64,000 bases of DNA from Apodemus sylvaticus (GCF_947179515.1 NC_067481.1:42838900-42902899), one strand, 5' to 3'. Numbered from the stretch's first letter, positions 43,800-54,679 are shown. Notes: generated by a model not told the origin, from the sequence alone. Numbers and translations: made by a program.

Positions 43800-43970
43800 G
43801 GTGCTCAGCTCTGATTTGAGTCCTGACACAGGGTACCTTACCGGTGAAATACTCAGTTGCCTAAGCTTTCAATGATCTGTCAGTGTCCTTGCCTATAAAA
43901 TGGACACAATAGCACCACAGTGTTTTTATGTGGAGTCTTTATTAGCACCTGGAACTGAAAAAAAATGCTT
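43800..43970 (+). mobile_element. MIR SINE
   Basis: Tgatttgagtcctgacacag, tgtcagtgtccttgcctata, aaatggacacaatagcacca, attagcacctgg. Confidence 0.65.
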
Positions 43971-44090
43971 AATATATGTCAGTCATGATCATGACTGATG
44001 AGAACGGGGCTCTGAAGGGTATGCAGCTTGCCAACGGCTGCATAGCAGGTGTTAGAGTCAATGTTGGCTTGGGTTTCCTTGAGTTTGTTC

Positions 44091-44302
44091 TTTATTTTAA
44101 TATATGTGTATGTGTTTGTCTGTATGTGGGTATTATCTGTGTGAACACAAGTCCCTACAGAGGCCAGAAGAGGGCATCAGATCCCCTGGAATTGGAGTTT
44201 TAGGTAATTGTGAGCTTCCTAGTGAGGGTGTTGGGAACTGGGAACTTGGGTCCTCTGCAAAGCAGTATGCACTCTTAACCCTTAAGTCATCTCTCCAGGC
44301 AT
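44091..44302 (-). mobile_element. B3 SINE, antisense
   Basis: Gtccctacagaggccagaag, agggcatcagatcccctgga, gcactcttaacccttaagtc, atctctccagg. Confidence 0.88.
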
Positions 44303-44426
44303 AGAAAATCTCAAGATTTTTTATGTCTGAGGATTTATAGACTCTTGTCCAAATTTGAAAATGGTTCAGTTACTATTTTCCTAATACATTCTATCCCTCA
44401 CCATTATTTTTTTTCTTTCTTTCAGG

Positions 44427-44590
44427 GACTGTGTGTGTGTGTGTGTGTGTCTTTGTGTGAATGTGTGAGTCTGTGTATAAGTGTGTGTGTCTGTGTTTGT
44501 GTGTGTGATAGAGAATTGTGTGAGTGTGTAAGTGTGTGTGTCGGTGTGAGTGTGTGTGTCTGTGTGTGTGCATTTGTGTGCACACGTGCA
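44427..44590 (+). repeat. imperfect (TG)n
   Basis: TGTG with frequent CTG, AAG and GAG interruptions; ends in cacacgtgcactcacgtgca. Confidence 0.93.
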
Positions 44591-44639
44591 CTCACGTGCA
44601 CGTGTTTCATGTTGACAGTGTAGTTGACTGAAGCCATGT

Positions 44640-44995
44640 TGGTTTGATTGAAGACTCTCTATCTCCTCTCTCTCCAGTTTCATGGATCTGTTTCTTGTGT
44701 CTAATGTGCTCTTTGCTAAGCCCCTGTCCTTTTTTATCTCTCCAAGTTTGATTTGATCTTTCTCTTATCACCCAGGTCTCTCCGGAGCATGCTCATAATC
44801 TCTTCTACCTTGGGCTTATGAAGTCAGTTTCTCATGGTTGTTTTAGTGTCCTTATCTAGTAAGTCTGTCACCTATGACATTTCTGGATCTGTTTCTGTTG
44901 GTTGCTTTTTCTCCTTCTCATGGCTTTTATTGTTTCCACTTCTTTACACTCCTGGCAATTTTGCTGAATCTTTTGAACTTTATAATCTTGAATAC
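44640..44995 (-). mobile_element. possible old L1 fragment, antisense
   Basis: T-rich text (ctggatctgtttctgttggt, tgctttttctccttctcatg, cctggcaattttgctgaatc) like antisense L1M. Weak. Confidence 0.3.
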
Positions 44996-45340
44996 TGTGT
45001 TAGCTTCAGTCGTCAACTGGACACACCTGGAAGACTGAACCTCACAGGAGAAACCATTTCCATCAGATTGCTGTGTGGGCAAGTCTGAGGGACATTTTCT
45101 TGATTGTTAGTTGATGTAGGAGAGTCTGGCCCACTGTTGGTGGTACCATCCCTAGGCAGGCGGCCCTGGATTGTATCAGAAAGATAACTGACTGCAAGCC
45201 TGAAGAAAGCCTTAAGCAGCACTCTTCCGTGGCAGGCTCTGCTTCAGCTCCTGCCCTGGCTTTTCTCGACAATGGACTGTTTAACCTCCTCTTCAAGTTA
45301 TGTTTTGGTCAATGATTAATCACAGCAACAGAAAGGCTTT
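44995..45340 (+). mobile_element. rodent repeat family X, sense copy
   Basis: Cgtcaactggacacacctgg, gacattttcttgattgttag, ggtggtaccatccctaggca, agcagcactcttccgtggca, aatcacagcaacagaaagg. Confidence 0.6.
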
Positions 45341-45639
45341 TTTTTTTAATATTCCTTTAAGTAGTTTTAAACTTTGAGTGAAGCTTGTCAAGTCATTGAA
45401 AGCAACTTGAGTTTTTAAGGTGGCTAGGCAAGAACAGAACAACCTTTAGTCTGGAGCTAGTTTAGCCACCATTTAAACAAAATTCATGTGGATTCTGATC
45501 AATGCATTGGGAAGTTGTAGATTCTTGGCCAGGTTTGGGTCCTAGAACCCTGAGTAGGAGTGTGAGGGAATGGCAAACATGCACACACAGAGAGAGAAAG
45601 AAGTTGGGATCAGGCAGCCTGGGCCTCTGATGGGGAAGC

Positions 45640-45971
45640 TGCGCACCCCAGAAGCTCAGCGAGTTTGTTATATACCGTGGAACAGGAAGGCAGGGTTATG
45701 GCATACTGAATCAAGGAGACAGGGTTTATGGGATAGAGCTGAATCAAGAAGACAGGTTTAGCTAATCTCAGTAAGGAGTTGTCTCTGCAGGGGAGTAGTC
45801 TTCAAGCTGGAAATATGGAGGCAGTGAGCTAAGATGCACAGTGCCTACATAAACTATCAGCATCTGTGCTTGGGCAGGAGGATGGCCTTCCAGTCCTCTG
45901 GGCCTCACCCAGTGCGGAGGCTTTGCCACCCATGGCTCTGAGGTTTGGATCCTTGAGATGGCCAGCTCATG

Positions 45972-45972
<1 letters not shown>
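45640..45972 (+). mobile_element. LTR-like repeat, copy B
   Basis: Homologous to 3170-3490 in the same orientation: aggcagggttatggcatact, gagctgaatcaagaagacag, agtagtcttcaagctggaaa, gggcctcacccagtgcggag, tttggatccttgagatggcc. A CA run follows immediately. Confidence 0.5.

Positions 45973-46006
<34 letters not shown>
45972..46006 (+). repeat. (CA)n microsatellite
   Basis: About 17 CA units. Confidence 0.97.
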
Positions 46007-46008
<2 letters not shown>

Positions 46009-46194
46009 CCTTCACACACTCAGAGTTTCCTCCTCTTCCCACTGAAGGTCCTCCTTCTCTGGCTGCCGAGAGTCCAATTCTGACACTATGTGAGCTCTGC
46101 CAAATCCTACAACATGGTCTTCCTCTGTTTTAGTAGTTTCCCTCTGTGCTTGTACTGAGAAATACTTGAATACAGTAGCTTTCCAAGATCTGCA

Positions 46195-46197
<3 letters not shown>

Positions 46198-46230
<33 letters not shown>

Positions 46231-46275
46231 GTGTGTGTGTGTGTGTCTGTGTCTGTGTGTCTGTGTGTATGCCTG
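46198..46275 (+). repeat. (CT)n then (TG)n/(CTGTGT)n
   Basis: Fifteen CT units to 46226, then TG and CTGTG variants. Confidence 0.95.
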
Positions 46276-46324
46276 TCTGTAGGTCTGTCTTTCTCACTCC
46301 TCACTGTGTTGGCCTCACCAAACT

Positions 46325-46470
46325 TCTTTTTTTCCGAGACATGGTTTCTCTGTATAGCCCTGGCTGTCCTGGAACTCACTCTGTAGACCAGGCTGGCCTC
46401 GAACTCAGAAATCCGCCTGCCTCTGCCTCCCAAGTGCTGGGATTAAAGGCGTGTGCCACCACCGCCCAGC
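46325..46470 (-). mobile_element. B1 SINE, antisense, young, with perfect target duplication
   Basis: Full-length Mus-type B1 reverse complement, from a short T run to gtgccaccaccgcccagc. The 15-bp TGGCCTCACCAAACT is present perfectly on both sides (46310-46324, 46471-46485). This is a clean target-site duplication marking a recent L1-mediated insertion. Confidence 0.97.
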
Positions 46471-46676
46471 TGGCCTCACCAAACTAAAGAGCAAGTCAGA
46501 ATCTGTTTCTCCTCTTTCCACTAAGCATACTTTCCTATGTTTTCAGCTAAAACCTTTTTGGGGGTGGGTGGGTGGGGGAAGCTGACCATACCCAGAAAGT
46601 GTTCCTTCCCTCTCTATTTATGAAGTGGTGTTTACTAGCTAGAGTTTCTGTTTAGCATGATAAGAAATCTCTGAGG

Positions 46677-47205
46677 GGGTCTGGGGGAGATGCCTTGAGT
46701 TGGTAAAGGGCCACTGGCACAAGCTGGAGGACCTAAGTACGGTCCCCAACACCACGGCAGGTGCAGCTGCTCTCCTCCTAGCTCTGGGAAGGTGGAGGAA
46801 GGCGGATCCCTAGAGCTTGCTAGCAGCTAATCTAGCCAGATTGACAAGCTCCAGGTTCAATGAAAGAGCCTGCTTCAAAAACCAAATGTGGATACACTGG
46901 GGGATTGGCTCGGCGGGTAACAGTACGTGTCATGTAAGCCTAAAGATCCAAATTAATCCCCCAAACCACCAAAAAGACAGGTGGAGTGGCACACATCTGT
47001 ACTGCCAACCCTCCTAGAAAGGGGAGGCACAGATGGCAGAATCACTCAGAAACTCTCAGGCCCCTCACCCTGGAGTGCACAGTGCAGCCAGTGAGAATCC
47101 ACTCCCGAAACCGACCTCTGACCTCCACTGCATAAACACAGCATACATACACATATGTTCTCTCTCTCCCCTTCTCCCCACCACACACACACACACACAC
47201 ACACA
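46677..47205 (+). mobile_element. tandem old tRNA-derived SINEs
   Basis: Two successive B2/RSINE-class units (gggggagatgccttgagttg; gggggattggctcggcgggt), with ctctgacctccactgcataa and a CA tail. Confidence 0.5.
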
Positions 47206-47219
47206 AATACAACTACATT

Positions 47220-47390
47220 CTGGCAAGATGGCTCAGTCGATAGGTACTTGATTGACCACTTCAGTTAGATCCCTGGAACTCACATGGTGGAAGGAGAGAA
47301 CTGTTTCTGAAAGTTGACTCTGACCTCCACAGGTGCATTGTGCCTGCCCCCAACACACACACACACACACACACACACACTCGTAAATCA
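47220..47390 (+). mobile_element. B2/B4-class SINE with CA tail
   Basis: Tggcaagatggctcagtcga, ccctggaactcacatggtgg, aaggagagaactgtttctga, actctgacctccacaggtgc, then (CA)n. Confidence 0.75.
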
Positions 47391-47446
47391 GTATAACAAA
47401 GAATTTTCAAAATATCAGAGAAAACCATCAAAAACAGAAGACATAG

Positions 47447-47645
47447 AGGGCAGGTGAAGTGGCTCAGCTGGTGACGAAGCTGCCCGGAAGCCTGACCAAG
47501 ACTGAAGACTTGAGTTGGATCCCCAGACCCCACAGAGTAGAAGGTGTGGGCAAGTCGCCTGGTCTTCACATGCTCAAGGACACTGCAATGACAGAAACAC
47601 ATGTGTGCACACTACATGAAAACATTTTTTTAATTTAAAAGACAT
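47447..47645 (+). mobile_element. B2/B4-class SINE
   Basis: Gggcaggtgaagtggctcag, gacttgagttggatccccag, with a T/A-rich tail. Confidence 0.65.
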
Positions 47646-47738
47646 ATAAAAAACGTTAATTCATGGTTCCATATAAAAGAACAATTGGCAGCCAGAATTT
47701 TCTCCAGGGGCCATAGTTTGTTGGCAGTTGCCCTAAAG

Positions 47739-47739
<1 letters not shown>

Positions 47740-47771
<32 letters not shown>
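47740..47771 (+). repeat. (CA)n microsatellite
   Basis: Sixteen CA units. Confidence 0.96.
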
Positions 47772-47772
<1 letters not shown>

Positions 47773-47774
47773 GT

Positions 47775-48590
47775 TACCCAGAAGATAGCCACAGGAATTC
47801 CTCACAGCAGTATCCAGATCGTAAAAAAAGAAAGAGAAACAGCCAAATATTCATCCACAGAAAAGTGGGGAACACAGTGTGAATATTTATACAATGTAAT
47901 ACTCAAAGAGAAGTTCCAGTTTATACCTGAAATTTAAAACCCTATTGAATGATGCTATATTGTATTAATGGATACATAAATATGTAGTAACGATATTAAA
48001 CATGTATAGGTGATAAGCACCAGATTCATGATGCTAGTTACCTTGAAGGAAGGGGGAGGAAAGCAGGTCTGGGAGCAGGATATACAATTCAATTATATTA
48101 GCAATGTTTTAGTTCTTTAAATGAGATCTGATGCAGGGATGACACAATGTTAAGATTTCATACAACTTAATGGTGGGTAAATTATGCTTTTTTGGAAATT
48201 CTTGTCTGATCTCTGAAATGGTTTTGTGATGAAAAGATTAATTTTTAAAAGCAAAGGGAAGAACATCTTAAGGAGAAAAAATTATCAATCTCAAAACATG
48301 CCATTAGGAGCAGCAGGGATAGAGAGAGGAATTACCAGCCAGGCTCGAGGAGACTTCCTGGCTTTCTCAGGCTTCTCCAGCCCTCAGCTTAGAGTCTGGA
48401 GGAACAACGGGTAGAGACTCAAGCATCTCACACCTAACAAGCCAGTCCCTCTACTTCTAGAGGCTCAAAGCTGATGGAGCTCAGGTCGCCCTCCAGAGCC
48501 ACATTTCTTGGTCTTTAGAGGGAAGTTTACCCACACCCCAAAAGCATGAGAAGTTATTCTAAGGCCTCGAAAAGTTTTGTTTGACAGGGT
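47775..48590. other. A/T-rich intergenic sequence, nothing recognised
   Basis: No gene or assignable repeat. Confidence 0.4.
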
Positions 48591-48691
48591 ATCTTAGTTA
48601 GGATTTCCATTGCTATGAAGAGACACCATGACCAAGGCAACTCTTACAAAGGAAGACATTTAATTGAGGCTGGCTTACAGTTTCAGAGGTT

Positions 48692-49107
48692 TGGTGTTGT
48701 TTTTAAAACAAAATCCCAAACATTCAATTTACCGAGTGAAAACTCAGGAACCAGATGCTGAGGTGAAAGCCTGCTAGCTCGATAGGCAGAGAAAGCACCT
48801 AGCGGACCCTCCTACTCCACCAAAGTACCAGAAAGCAAAAGTTCCCTCTCCTTTTCCACTCTATCTTAAATGCCCTTCAACTCAAAGGCCCTTCTTCCTC
48901 TTTCCTGGGCTTTCTCATGCTCACTGTCAACTGGTTGCTTGTTCTGCCTCTTGACCTATAGTTAGCTGACTCTATTTAGCTCCTGTCTACAGAAAGCTCT
49001 TGGGTTAAAGGTGTATGCTAGGGCTGAGCCACACCACACAACAAGAAACAAGTTTTTCCAGTTCACATTCTTGGGGTTCACAATGTGATCAAATATTCTG
49101 TAACAGT
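48692..49107. mobile_element. LTR-like element nested in the 48.6-kb repeat
   Basis: A 416-bp insert beginning tggtgttgtttttaaaac and ending attctgtaaca. TG...CA ends and the length suit a solo LTR. The flanking short duplication is imperfect (aggtt versus agttt), so boundaries are approximate. Confidence 0.5.
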
Positions 49108-49252
49108 TTAGTGCATTATCGTCATGGCGGGAAGCATGGCAGCATCCAGGCAGACATGATGCTGGAGAAGGAACTGAGAGTTCTCCATCTTGATCTGAAG
49201 GTAGAAGAGGGTTGTATGCCACTCCAGGCATAGGTCAAGCATAGGAAACCTC

Positions 49253-49415
49253 TGAGCTGGAGAGATGCCTCAGCAGGTAAGAGAACTAGATGCTCTTCCA
49301 GAGGTCCTGAGTTCAATTTCCACAAACCACATGGTGGCTTTACAAACAGATATAAAAGGATCTGATGCCCTCTTCTGGCATACAGGTGCACATACAGACA
49401 GAACAACTCATACAT

Positions 49416-49418
<3 letters not shown>
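49253..49418 (+). mobile_element. B2 SINE with target duplication
   Basis: Tgagctggagagatgcctca, cttccagaggtcctgagttc, ccacatggtggctttacaaa, gatgccctcttctggcatac. Flanked by aggaaacctc (49243-49252) and aggagacctc (49540-49549), a 10-bp duplication with one change. Confidence 0.92.
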
Positions 49419-49491
<73 letters not shown>

Positions 49492-49539
49492 AAAGAGAAA
49501 GGAAGGAAGGAAGGAAAGAAGGAAGGAGAAAATAAAAAG
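49417..49539 (+). repeat. (GAAA)n/(GGAA)n expansion in a B2 tail
   Basis: About 20 GAAA units, then GGAA variants. The A-rich tail of the B2 has expanded as a tetranucleotide repeat inside its target duplication. Confidence 0.97.
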
Positions 49540-49682
49540 AGGAGACCTCAAAGCCTGCCCCAACAGTGACACACTTCCTTCAACGAGGCCACACCTACCA
49601 ATATTTCCTAATAGTGCCACTCCCTATGGCAAAGCATTCCAACACATGACTCTCTGAGGGCCATTCCTATTTAAACCACCAC

Positions 49683-49870
49683 ATGGGGGACATAGCTCAT
49701 TTAGTAGAGTGTTTCTGTAGTAGTCATGAAGCCTTGGATTCAACTCCCAGCACTACATAAGCCAGGCATAGTGGCATATGCCATAATCCTAGTACTTAAG
49801 AGGTAAAAAGCAGGAGAATCTGAAGCTTAGGTCTTTCTCTGCTACATAGCAAGTTCCAGGCCTGAAATGT
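49683..49870 (+). mobile_element. B4 SINE (ID plus B1)
   Basis: Tgggggacatagctcattta, ttggattcaactcccagcac (ID), then aagccaggcatagtggcata and atagcaagttccaggcctg (B1). Confidence 0.72.
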
Positions 49871-49874
49871 AAGA

Positions 49875-50645
49875 GACCTTGAAGAAAGGAAGGGAAGAAA
49901 GGGAGAGAGGGAGGAAAACAGAGGCAAGGCAGAGAGCATTTTATAAACACTCCAGTTGTCTCTGAGGGGCTAAGCATCAACTTAGGGAACACTCACTAGC
50001 CCTAGTGCTAATCCATACTTAATGCTGGTTAGGTTGCAAATGACAGTGAATCGAGTTAACAATAGTTGGAGCAAGACTGGGATCCGTTCATTTGTGGGGT
50101 ACAGAACTCAAGCAGTGTGACACTGCTACCATTCCTCAGGCGTGACATCCTCAATGGTCCCCAGAGCTCCAGTTACCACATGTGCCTTCTAAGCAGCAAG
50201 ATGGACAATAGGGGAGAAGGGCTGGCTTCCTCCTTTGTGAAGGAAATTTCCAGAAAAATAAACTGATCAGCCAGACATCATCAGATGGCCACGCATAGTT
50301 CCAAGGAAAACTCTAAACTGGCATAGTATGGCAAAGGCAGTAGTAAGAACGGACAGGAGAAACAGCAACACGGTCAGTTCTGCGCACGGCAGCTGCCTGG
50401 CCACCTGGCAGTTTTTAGCAGCTGAAATCCTTCCTCTCTGGTTAGCGTCCTGGCAGTCATTTCTAAGGTCCATTCCAGATGGCATAATCTATGCTGGGGT
50501 TTTATGGTAACTTAAATTCACTGATCCACAATGGAAAGATGAAAAGAGAAGAGAATTCTTATTAGTCTTTATTCATAAAGGATCAACATTTTTACTGTTT
50601 ATTGCTCTCAAAGCTCATAAACTGTTATATGCTGTTGGATGTGTT
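49875..50645. other. intergenic sequence, nothing recognised
   Basis: Purine-rich at 49885-49930. No gene seen. Confidence 0.4.
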
Positions 50646-50649
50646 GTCC

Positions 50650-50772
50650 TTTGTTAGCGATGAGAAAATAGAGGCATAAAAAGGCTAAGCCATTGCCAAG
50701 CTCGCTGAGCTTTTAAGTGGTGGGACCAGGATTTTAGCCCAATGAAGTCTTCACCACTCTCACACTCCCAGT
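50650..50772 (-). mobile_element. MIR SINE, antisense
   Basis: Gatgagaaaatagaggcata, gctaagccattgccaagctc, agtggtgggaccaggatttt. Confidence 0.62.
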
Positions 50773-50849
50773 CTCAGCACAGGCATGTGCTACAGGTAGA
50801 AGTTTTGGTCAGTGACAGATCACATATATTATCTGTGACCTTGTGGCTG

Positions 50850-50945
50850 TCTTAGTTGAAGTATATCCTAGGACTTCACACAATGATGAAATCACCTAAT
50901 GATACATTTCTGAGAATATGTAACATGGACCTATTAGGAATAGAT
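50850..50945 (-). mobile_element. Tigger-like (Tc1/mariner) DNA transposon end
   Basis: Acttcacacaatgatgaaat, cacctaatgatacatttctg, agaatatgtaac is the reverse complement of the ancient Tigger end 'tacgttctgagaaatgcatcgttaggcgatttcgtc'. Confidence 0.5.
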
Positions 50946-51116
50946 CTAGGTACATCTCAAGTCTTCAATTTACTAACAACATGAACTTGAATTAGAAACT
51001 TCATGTTTCTAATCTTCAAGTTAGGAATCTGAGCTGTAGGGTTGCTAAGAAGACAAGATGAATGAAGAATCTTATCTTGCCCCCAGTGTTCATGGTAGGC
51101 AACATTATATGTATAG

Positions 51117-51270
51117 CTTTTGTTTGGTTGTTGTTGTTTTGGTTTTGGTTTTTGGTTTTCGAAACAGGGTTTCTCTGTGTAGCTCTGACTGTCCTGGAAC
51201 TCACTGTATAGATCAGGCTGGCCTCGAACTCAGAAATCCACCTGTCTCTGCCTCCTGAATGCTGGGATTA
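51117..51270 (-). mobile_element. B1 SINE, antisense (first of a pair)
   Basis: T-rich tail, then cgaaacagggtttctctgtg through ctcctgaatgctgggattaaa. It ends early, truncated at its 5' (head) end. Confidence 0.92.
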
Positions 51271-51291
51271 AACAAATCCAAAACAGCTGGG

Positions 51292-51450
51292 TTTTGTTTT
51301 TGTTTTTTCAAGACAGGGTTTCTCTGTAGCTCTGCCTATCCTGGAACTTGTTCTGTAGACCTGGCTGGCCTCAGAGACTGAACTAGGAGATCTACATGCC
51401 TCTGCCTCTCAGGTGCTGGGATTAAAGGCATGTACCACCACCACCTGGTT
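51292..51450 (-). mobile_element. B1 SINE, antisense (second of a pair)
   Basis: Gttttttcaagacagggttt through aaggcatgtaccaccaccac. Same orientation as the B1 21 bp away. Confidence 0.9.
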
Positions 51451-51608
51451 TAGATACATATCTTTTGTTGAGACAAAGTCCCCCTTAGCTTGGAATGTAG
51501 CAATAAAACCAAGGATGACTGTGACCCTCCCAAACCTCTTGCTCTCACTTCCCATGTGCAAGGGTTAAATGCCGGTGTCACCATACTCAACAAGAAGTAT
51601 CTAGAAAG

Positions 51609-51933
51609 ACTAATGATTTGTATATGCTTGGCCCAGGGAGTGGCACTATTAAAAGGTGTGGCCTTGTTGGAGTGGGTATGTCACTGTGGGTGCAGGCTTT
51701 AAGACCCTTGTCCCCACTGTCTGGAAGCCAGTCTTCTCCTAGTGGCCTTCAGATGAAAGGGTAGAACTCTCAGCTCCTTCTGCACTATGCCTGCCTGGAC
51801 ACTGCCATGCTCTCACCTTGGTGATAATGAACTGATCCTCTGAACCTGTAAGCCAGCCTCAATTAAATGTTGTCCTTATAAGAGTTGTCTTAATCATGGT
51901 GTAGGTTCACAGCAGGAAAACCCTAAGACAAAA
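51609..51933 (+). mobile_element. rodent LTR/MaLR-like repeat
   Basis: Gtatatgcttggcccaggga, gtggccttgttggagtgggt, ctctcagctccttctgcact, tcaattaaatgttgtcctta, then a short tail ending accctaagaca. A very common mouse element that I cannot name firmly. Confidence 0.6.
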
Positions 51934-51934
51934 A

Positions 51935-52600
51935 CCCAGGAAATGATGGCATGAGACATTCTAAGCAGAGGAGACAAGCCTATTCGTAGCTGGGAGGTGA
52001 CTGGTGAGCCGGGTAGGAAGGGGTGGGGTGTGTATCTCTCCAGGTCCTTTCATTACACAGGGCCTCAGAAACAAGTGGGTCCTTCCTTACTAGACATACC
52101 TGCGATTTGACTAAGTTCCAGGAAAGCATAACAGGCTATGAGAACACTAGCACCTCTGAACTGCCAGCCAAGAGTTCCAGGGCAATAGAAGCCTGAAAAC
52201 CAAGGAAGAGTCTGTCACCTGGCACCCAGAGCAAAGGACACAAAGCTCAATGTGTGGCTTGCTCTGTCTTTGTCCCTATCGTGGCTCTATTTCAGGTGTT
52301 CTTGACAGTTCTTCCTAGTAGCAGCTGACTAGCCATGGAGCAACGAGCTCCACCTTCTGGGCTAGGCTCTTCCCTAAACTTTGTCCTAAGCAGGACACTT
52401 TTTTTCTTCATGTATAACAACAACAACAACAATATAGCTATACAGGGTCACCCCCAGGAGTCCAGCCAGCCAGGATACACCACCAGCAGGAGGACCTAGG
52501 GACACAGGACTGTCCTCCTTAATGTCAACCCATTCGAAAGAGAGGTAGATCAATCCCTCAGAAGCTATAGTCAGGTTTGCTCCCCATAAAACCGAGCAAA
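51935..52600. other. intergenic sequence, nothing recognised
   Basis: Contains a short (CAA)n at 52421-52432. No gene. Confidence 0.4.
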
Positions 52601-52605
52601 CTGTT

Positions 52606-52748
52606 GGGCATGGTGACACGCACCTATAAAACCCAGCACTTTAGAGAGAGAAGCAAGAGGATTTAGGAGTCCAAAGTCATCCTAGCAAGTCAAGGCCAGC
52701 CTGGGCTACATAAGATCCTAGCTCACAGAGCTAAAATATAAAAATAAA
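52606..52748 (+). mobile_element. B1/PB1 SINE
   Basis: Tgttgggcatggtgacacgc, aacccagcactttagagaga, caaggccagcctgggctaca, A-rich tail. Confidence 0.75.
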
Positions 52749-52769
52749 ACTGAACAGACTGCGTTCTCG

Positions 52770-52960
52770 TGGCAAGCACGGGAGGCTGGACTCAGGAGAC
52801 CTCGGTTCTCAGCTCAGTCCAGCTGCCACTGTCAAGTCACGCGGTGCCATCGGGTGGGTGCCTCAAGCCTTCAGAGTCTTGAGTGGAGGGAAATAACCAT
52901 TCCAACCTCAAGGCTGCTCATCTGCTTGTGAGAGTGAATGAAACTGCAAGGTAGGCATCT
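52770..52960 (+). mobile_element. MIR SINE
   Basis: Ggctggactcaggagacctc, cactgtcaagtcacgcggtg, ggaaataaccattccaacct, gtgagagtgaatgaaa. Confidence 0.65.
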
Positions 52961-52964
52961 AAGA

Positions 52965-53565
52965 CAACCCCTGACAGGAACCAGGAACCCAGGCACGTGA
53001 GCGCGCTTGGTTTTGAAGTTTCTCTTAGCTTTAGCGATTCCGCAGCACTCATTACTGTGAGTTCCATAAGACATGAGATGATTTCCCTCCCCCACAGACC
53101 TGTCCTAAGCATACTTTGTATTTATGAACTTGGTAAGTTAGCTCTGAACTTTTTCTCACTGTTTGTGTCTTTGACACATAATGAACAACATTGGTAGATG
53201 TCAAGTAGCATGCTCCCTCCTCCTGGCCGTGCTCCATGGAGGTCAGGCAGCAGAAAACACACAAGGATCCAGAGCCTCAGAGAAATGGAATACACCAAAG
53301 TCTAGTTATCTCTTCAGGCCCATTCCAGCTCTTACCACCCAGATCTTCCCTATTGTTCCTATTGAGGAATCCAGGTCAGTCTGGGTTTGGATGTTGGCCC
53401 CCTCACTCTGATCCACATGTAAGAATATTCTCACCCTACAACACACCCACCAGAGCTCACCAGCAGAGATAAGACAAGGCTACAGGAGGCTGAGATGCAG
53501 GCCTTCTGAAAGGGAACCAAACATTATCCACACTGACATAGAGGAAAAGGACACTCCCCCTTTTC
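52965..53565. other. intergenic sequence, nothing recognised
   Basis: No gene or assignable repeat. Confidence 0.4.
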
Positions 53566-53570
53566 CTCAC

Positions 53571-53571
53571 A

Positions 53572-53608
<37 letters not shown>
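53571..53608 (+). repeat. (CA)n microsatellite
   Basis: About 18 CA units; a shorter CA run lies at 53920-53939. Confidence 0.96.
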
Positions 53609-53611
<3 letters not shown>

Positions 53612-53944
53612 GCACATGAAGGCAGAGGAGCAGAGGAGTGGCTGCCTCGGTTCCTGGTTCTGAGTGGCAGCAACCCCTTCCCTAGTGGTGACATCAGCCC
53701 CACCCTCTGACCACACCTTTCTCCCTAGACAGCAGCAAGAAACAGTGAGGGAGAACATGCCCTATATACTATACTCTAGCTCTGCACCACTTGGAAAGGA
53801 GAATTGAAGTGGAATTTCTAAAGAAAGACAGGAAGAAGAAAATGTTAGCTGTTGCCTAAACACAAAGGTGTTTTACTTACAGCCTTAGCTTAGGTTGTCT
53901 TAGCTCGTGCATGCGCACACAAACACACACACACACACATGGGG

Positions 53945-54324
53945 ATGGGGGAGGGAAGGGAAGAAGGAGATGGAGATGGAGAGTCTGATCCCACCTATGC
54001 AGGAAGCACAAGGTTGAAGTTGATGGGCGTGAAGGAAAATTGGGCCTGGTGGCTGGGCATTCTCATCCACTCCGAGCCCACAGAAGTGTGACTAAAAGAA
54101 TGTCAGAGTTGGAAAGCCATTAGGAAAACATTGCATGCCTTGCTGTAACCTGCGTACAAAAGAAGTCCCTGCTGAGTCTTGCCCCAGAGTCCCTGTGGGT
54201 GACTCCTAAGCATAAATAGAACATGGCAGTTCACCTGCCACCCTGGATCATGAACCCAACAGATCAGGAGTCCAGGCTCACAGGCTTACAGGCTCACACC
54301 AAAGAAGATAATCTGATTCCTTCC

Positions 54325-54325
<1 letters not shown>
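53945..54325. other. intergenic sequence, nothing recognised
   Basis: Begins with a ggga-rich patch. No gene. Confidence 0.4.

Positions 54326-54328
<3 letters not shown>

Positions 54329-54366
<38 letters not shown>
54329..54366. repeat. (AT)n microsatellite
   Basis: Nineteen AT units. Self-complementary and able to form a cruciform. Confidence 0.97.
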
Positions 54367-54368
<2 letters not shown>

Positions 54369-54419
54369 TTTAAACATTTCTTCTGAGACAGAGATGCTGG
54401 CTCCTGCCTTATTATATTT

Positions 54420-54530
54420 TTAACGTTTATTTATTTATTTATTTATTTAATGTATATGAGTACACTGTAGCTGTACTGATGGCTGTGAGCCATCATGTGG
54501 TTCCTGGGAATTTGAATTCAGGACCTCACT
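54420..54530 (-). mobile_element. B2 SINE fragment, antisense
   Basis: (TTTA)n tail, then gtacactgtagctgtactga, ccatcatgtggttcctggga, attcaggacc. Confidence 0.85.
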
Positions 54531-54537
54531 GTGGCCT

Positions 54538-54675
54538 AAAGATTTATTTATTATTATATCTAAGTACACTGTAGCTGTCTTCAGACACACCAGACGAGGG
54601 CATCAGATCTCATTACAGATGGTTGTGAGTCACCATGTGGTTGCTGGGATTTGAACTCAGGACCTTTGGAAGAAC
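54538..54675 (-). mobile_element. B2 SINE, antisense
   Basis: Aagatttatttattattata, cactgtagctgtcttcagac, gagggcatcagatctcatta, ccatgtggttgctgggattt, cttttggaagaacag-like end. Eight base pairs from the other B2, in the same orientation. Confidence 0.92.
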
Positions 54676-54679
54676 AGAC

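Larger units (their letters stand above)
48594..49685 (+). mobile_element. rodent repeat interrupted by an LTR-like insert and a B2
   Basis: The host repeat is in three pieces: 48594-48691 (ggtatcttagttaggatttc to ttacagtttcagaggttt), 49108-49252 (gtgcattatcgtcatggcgg to cataggaaacctc) and 49540-49685 (agacctcaaagcctgcccca to ttaaaccaccac). The same common mouse element is seen uninterrupted, in diverged form, at 61285-61668. Confidence 0.7.
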
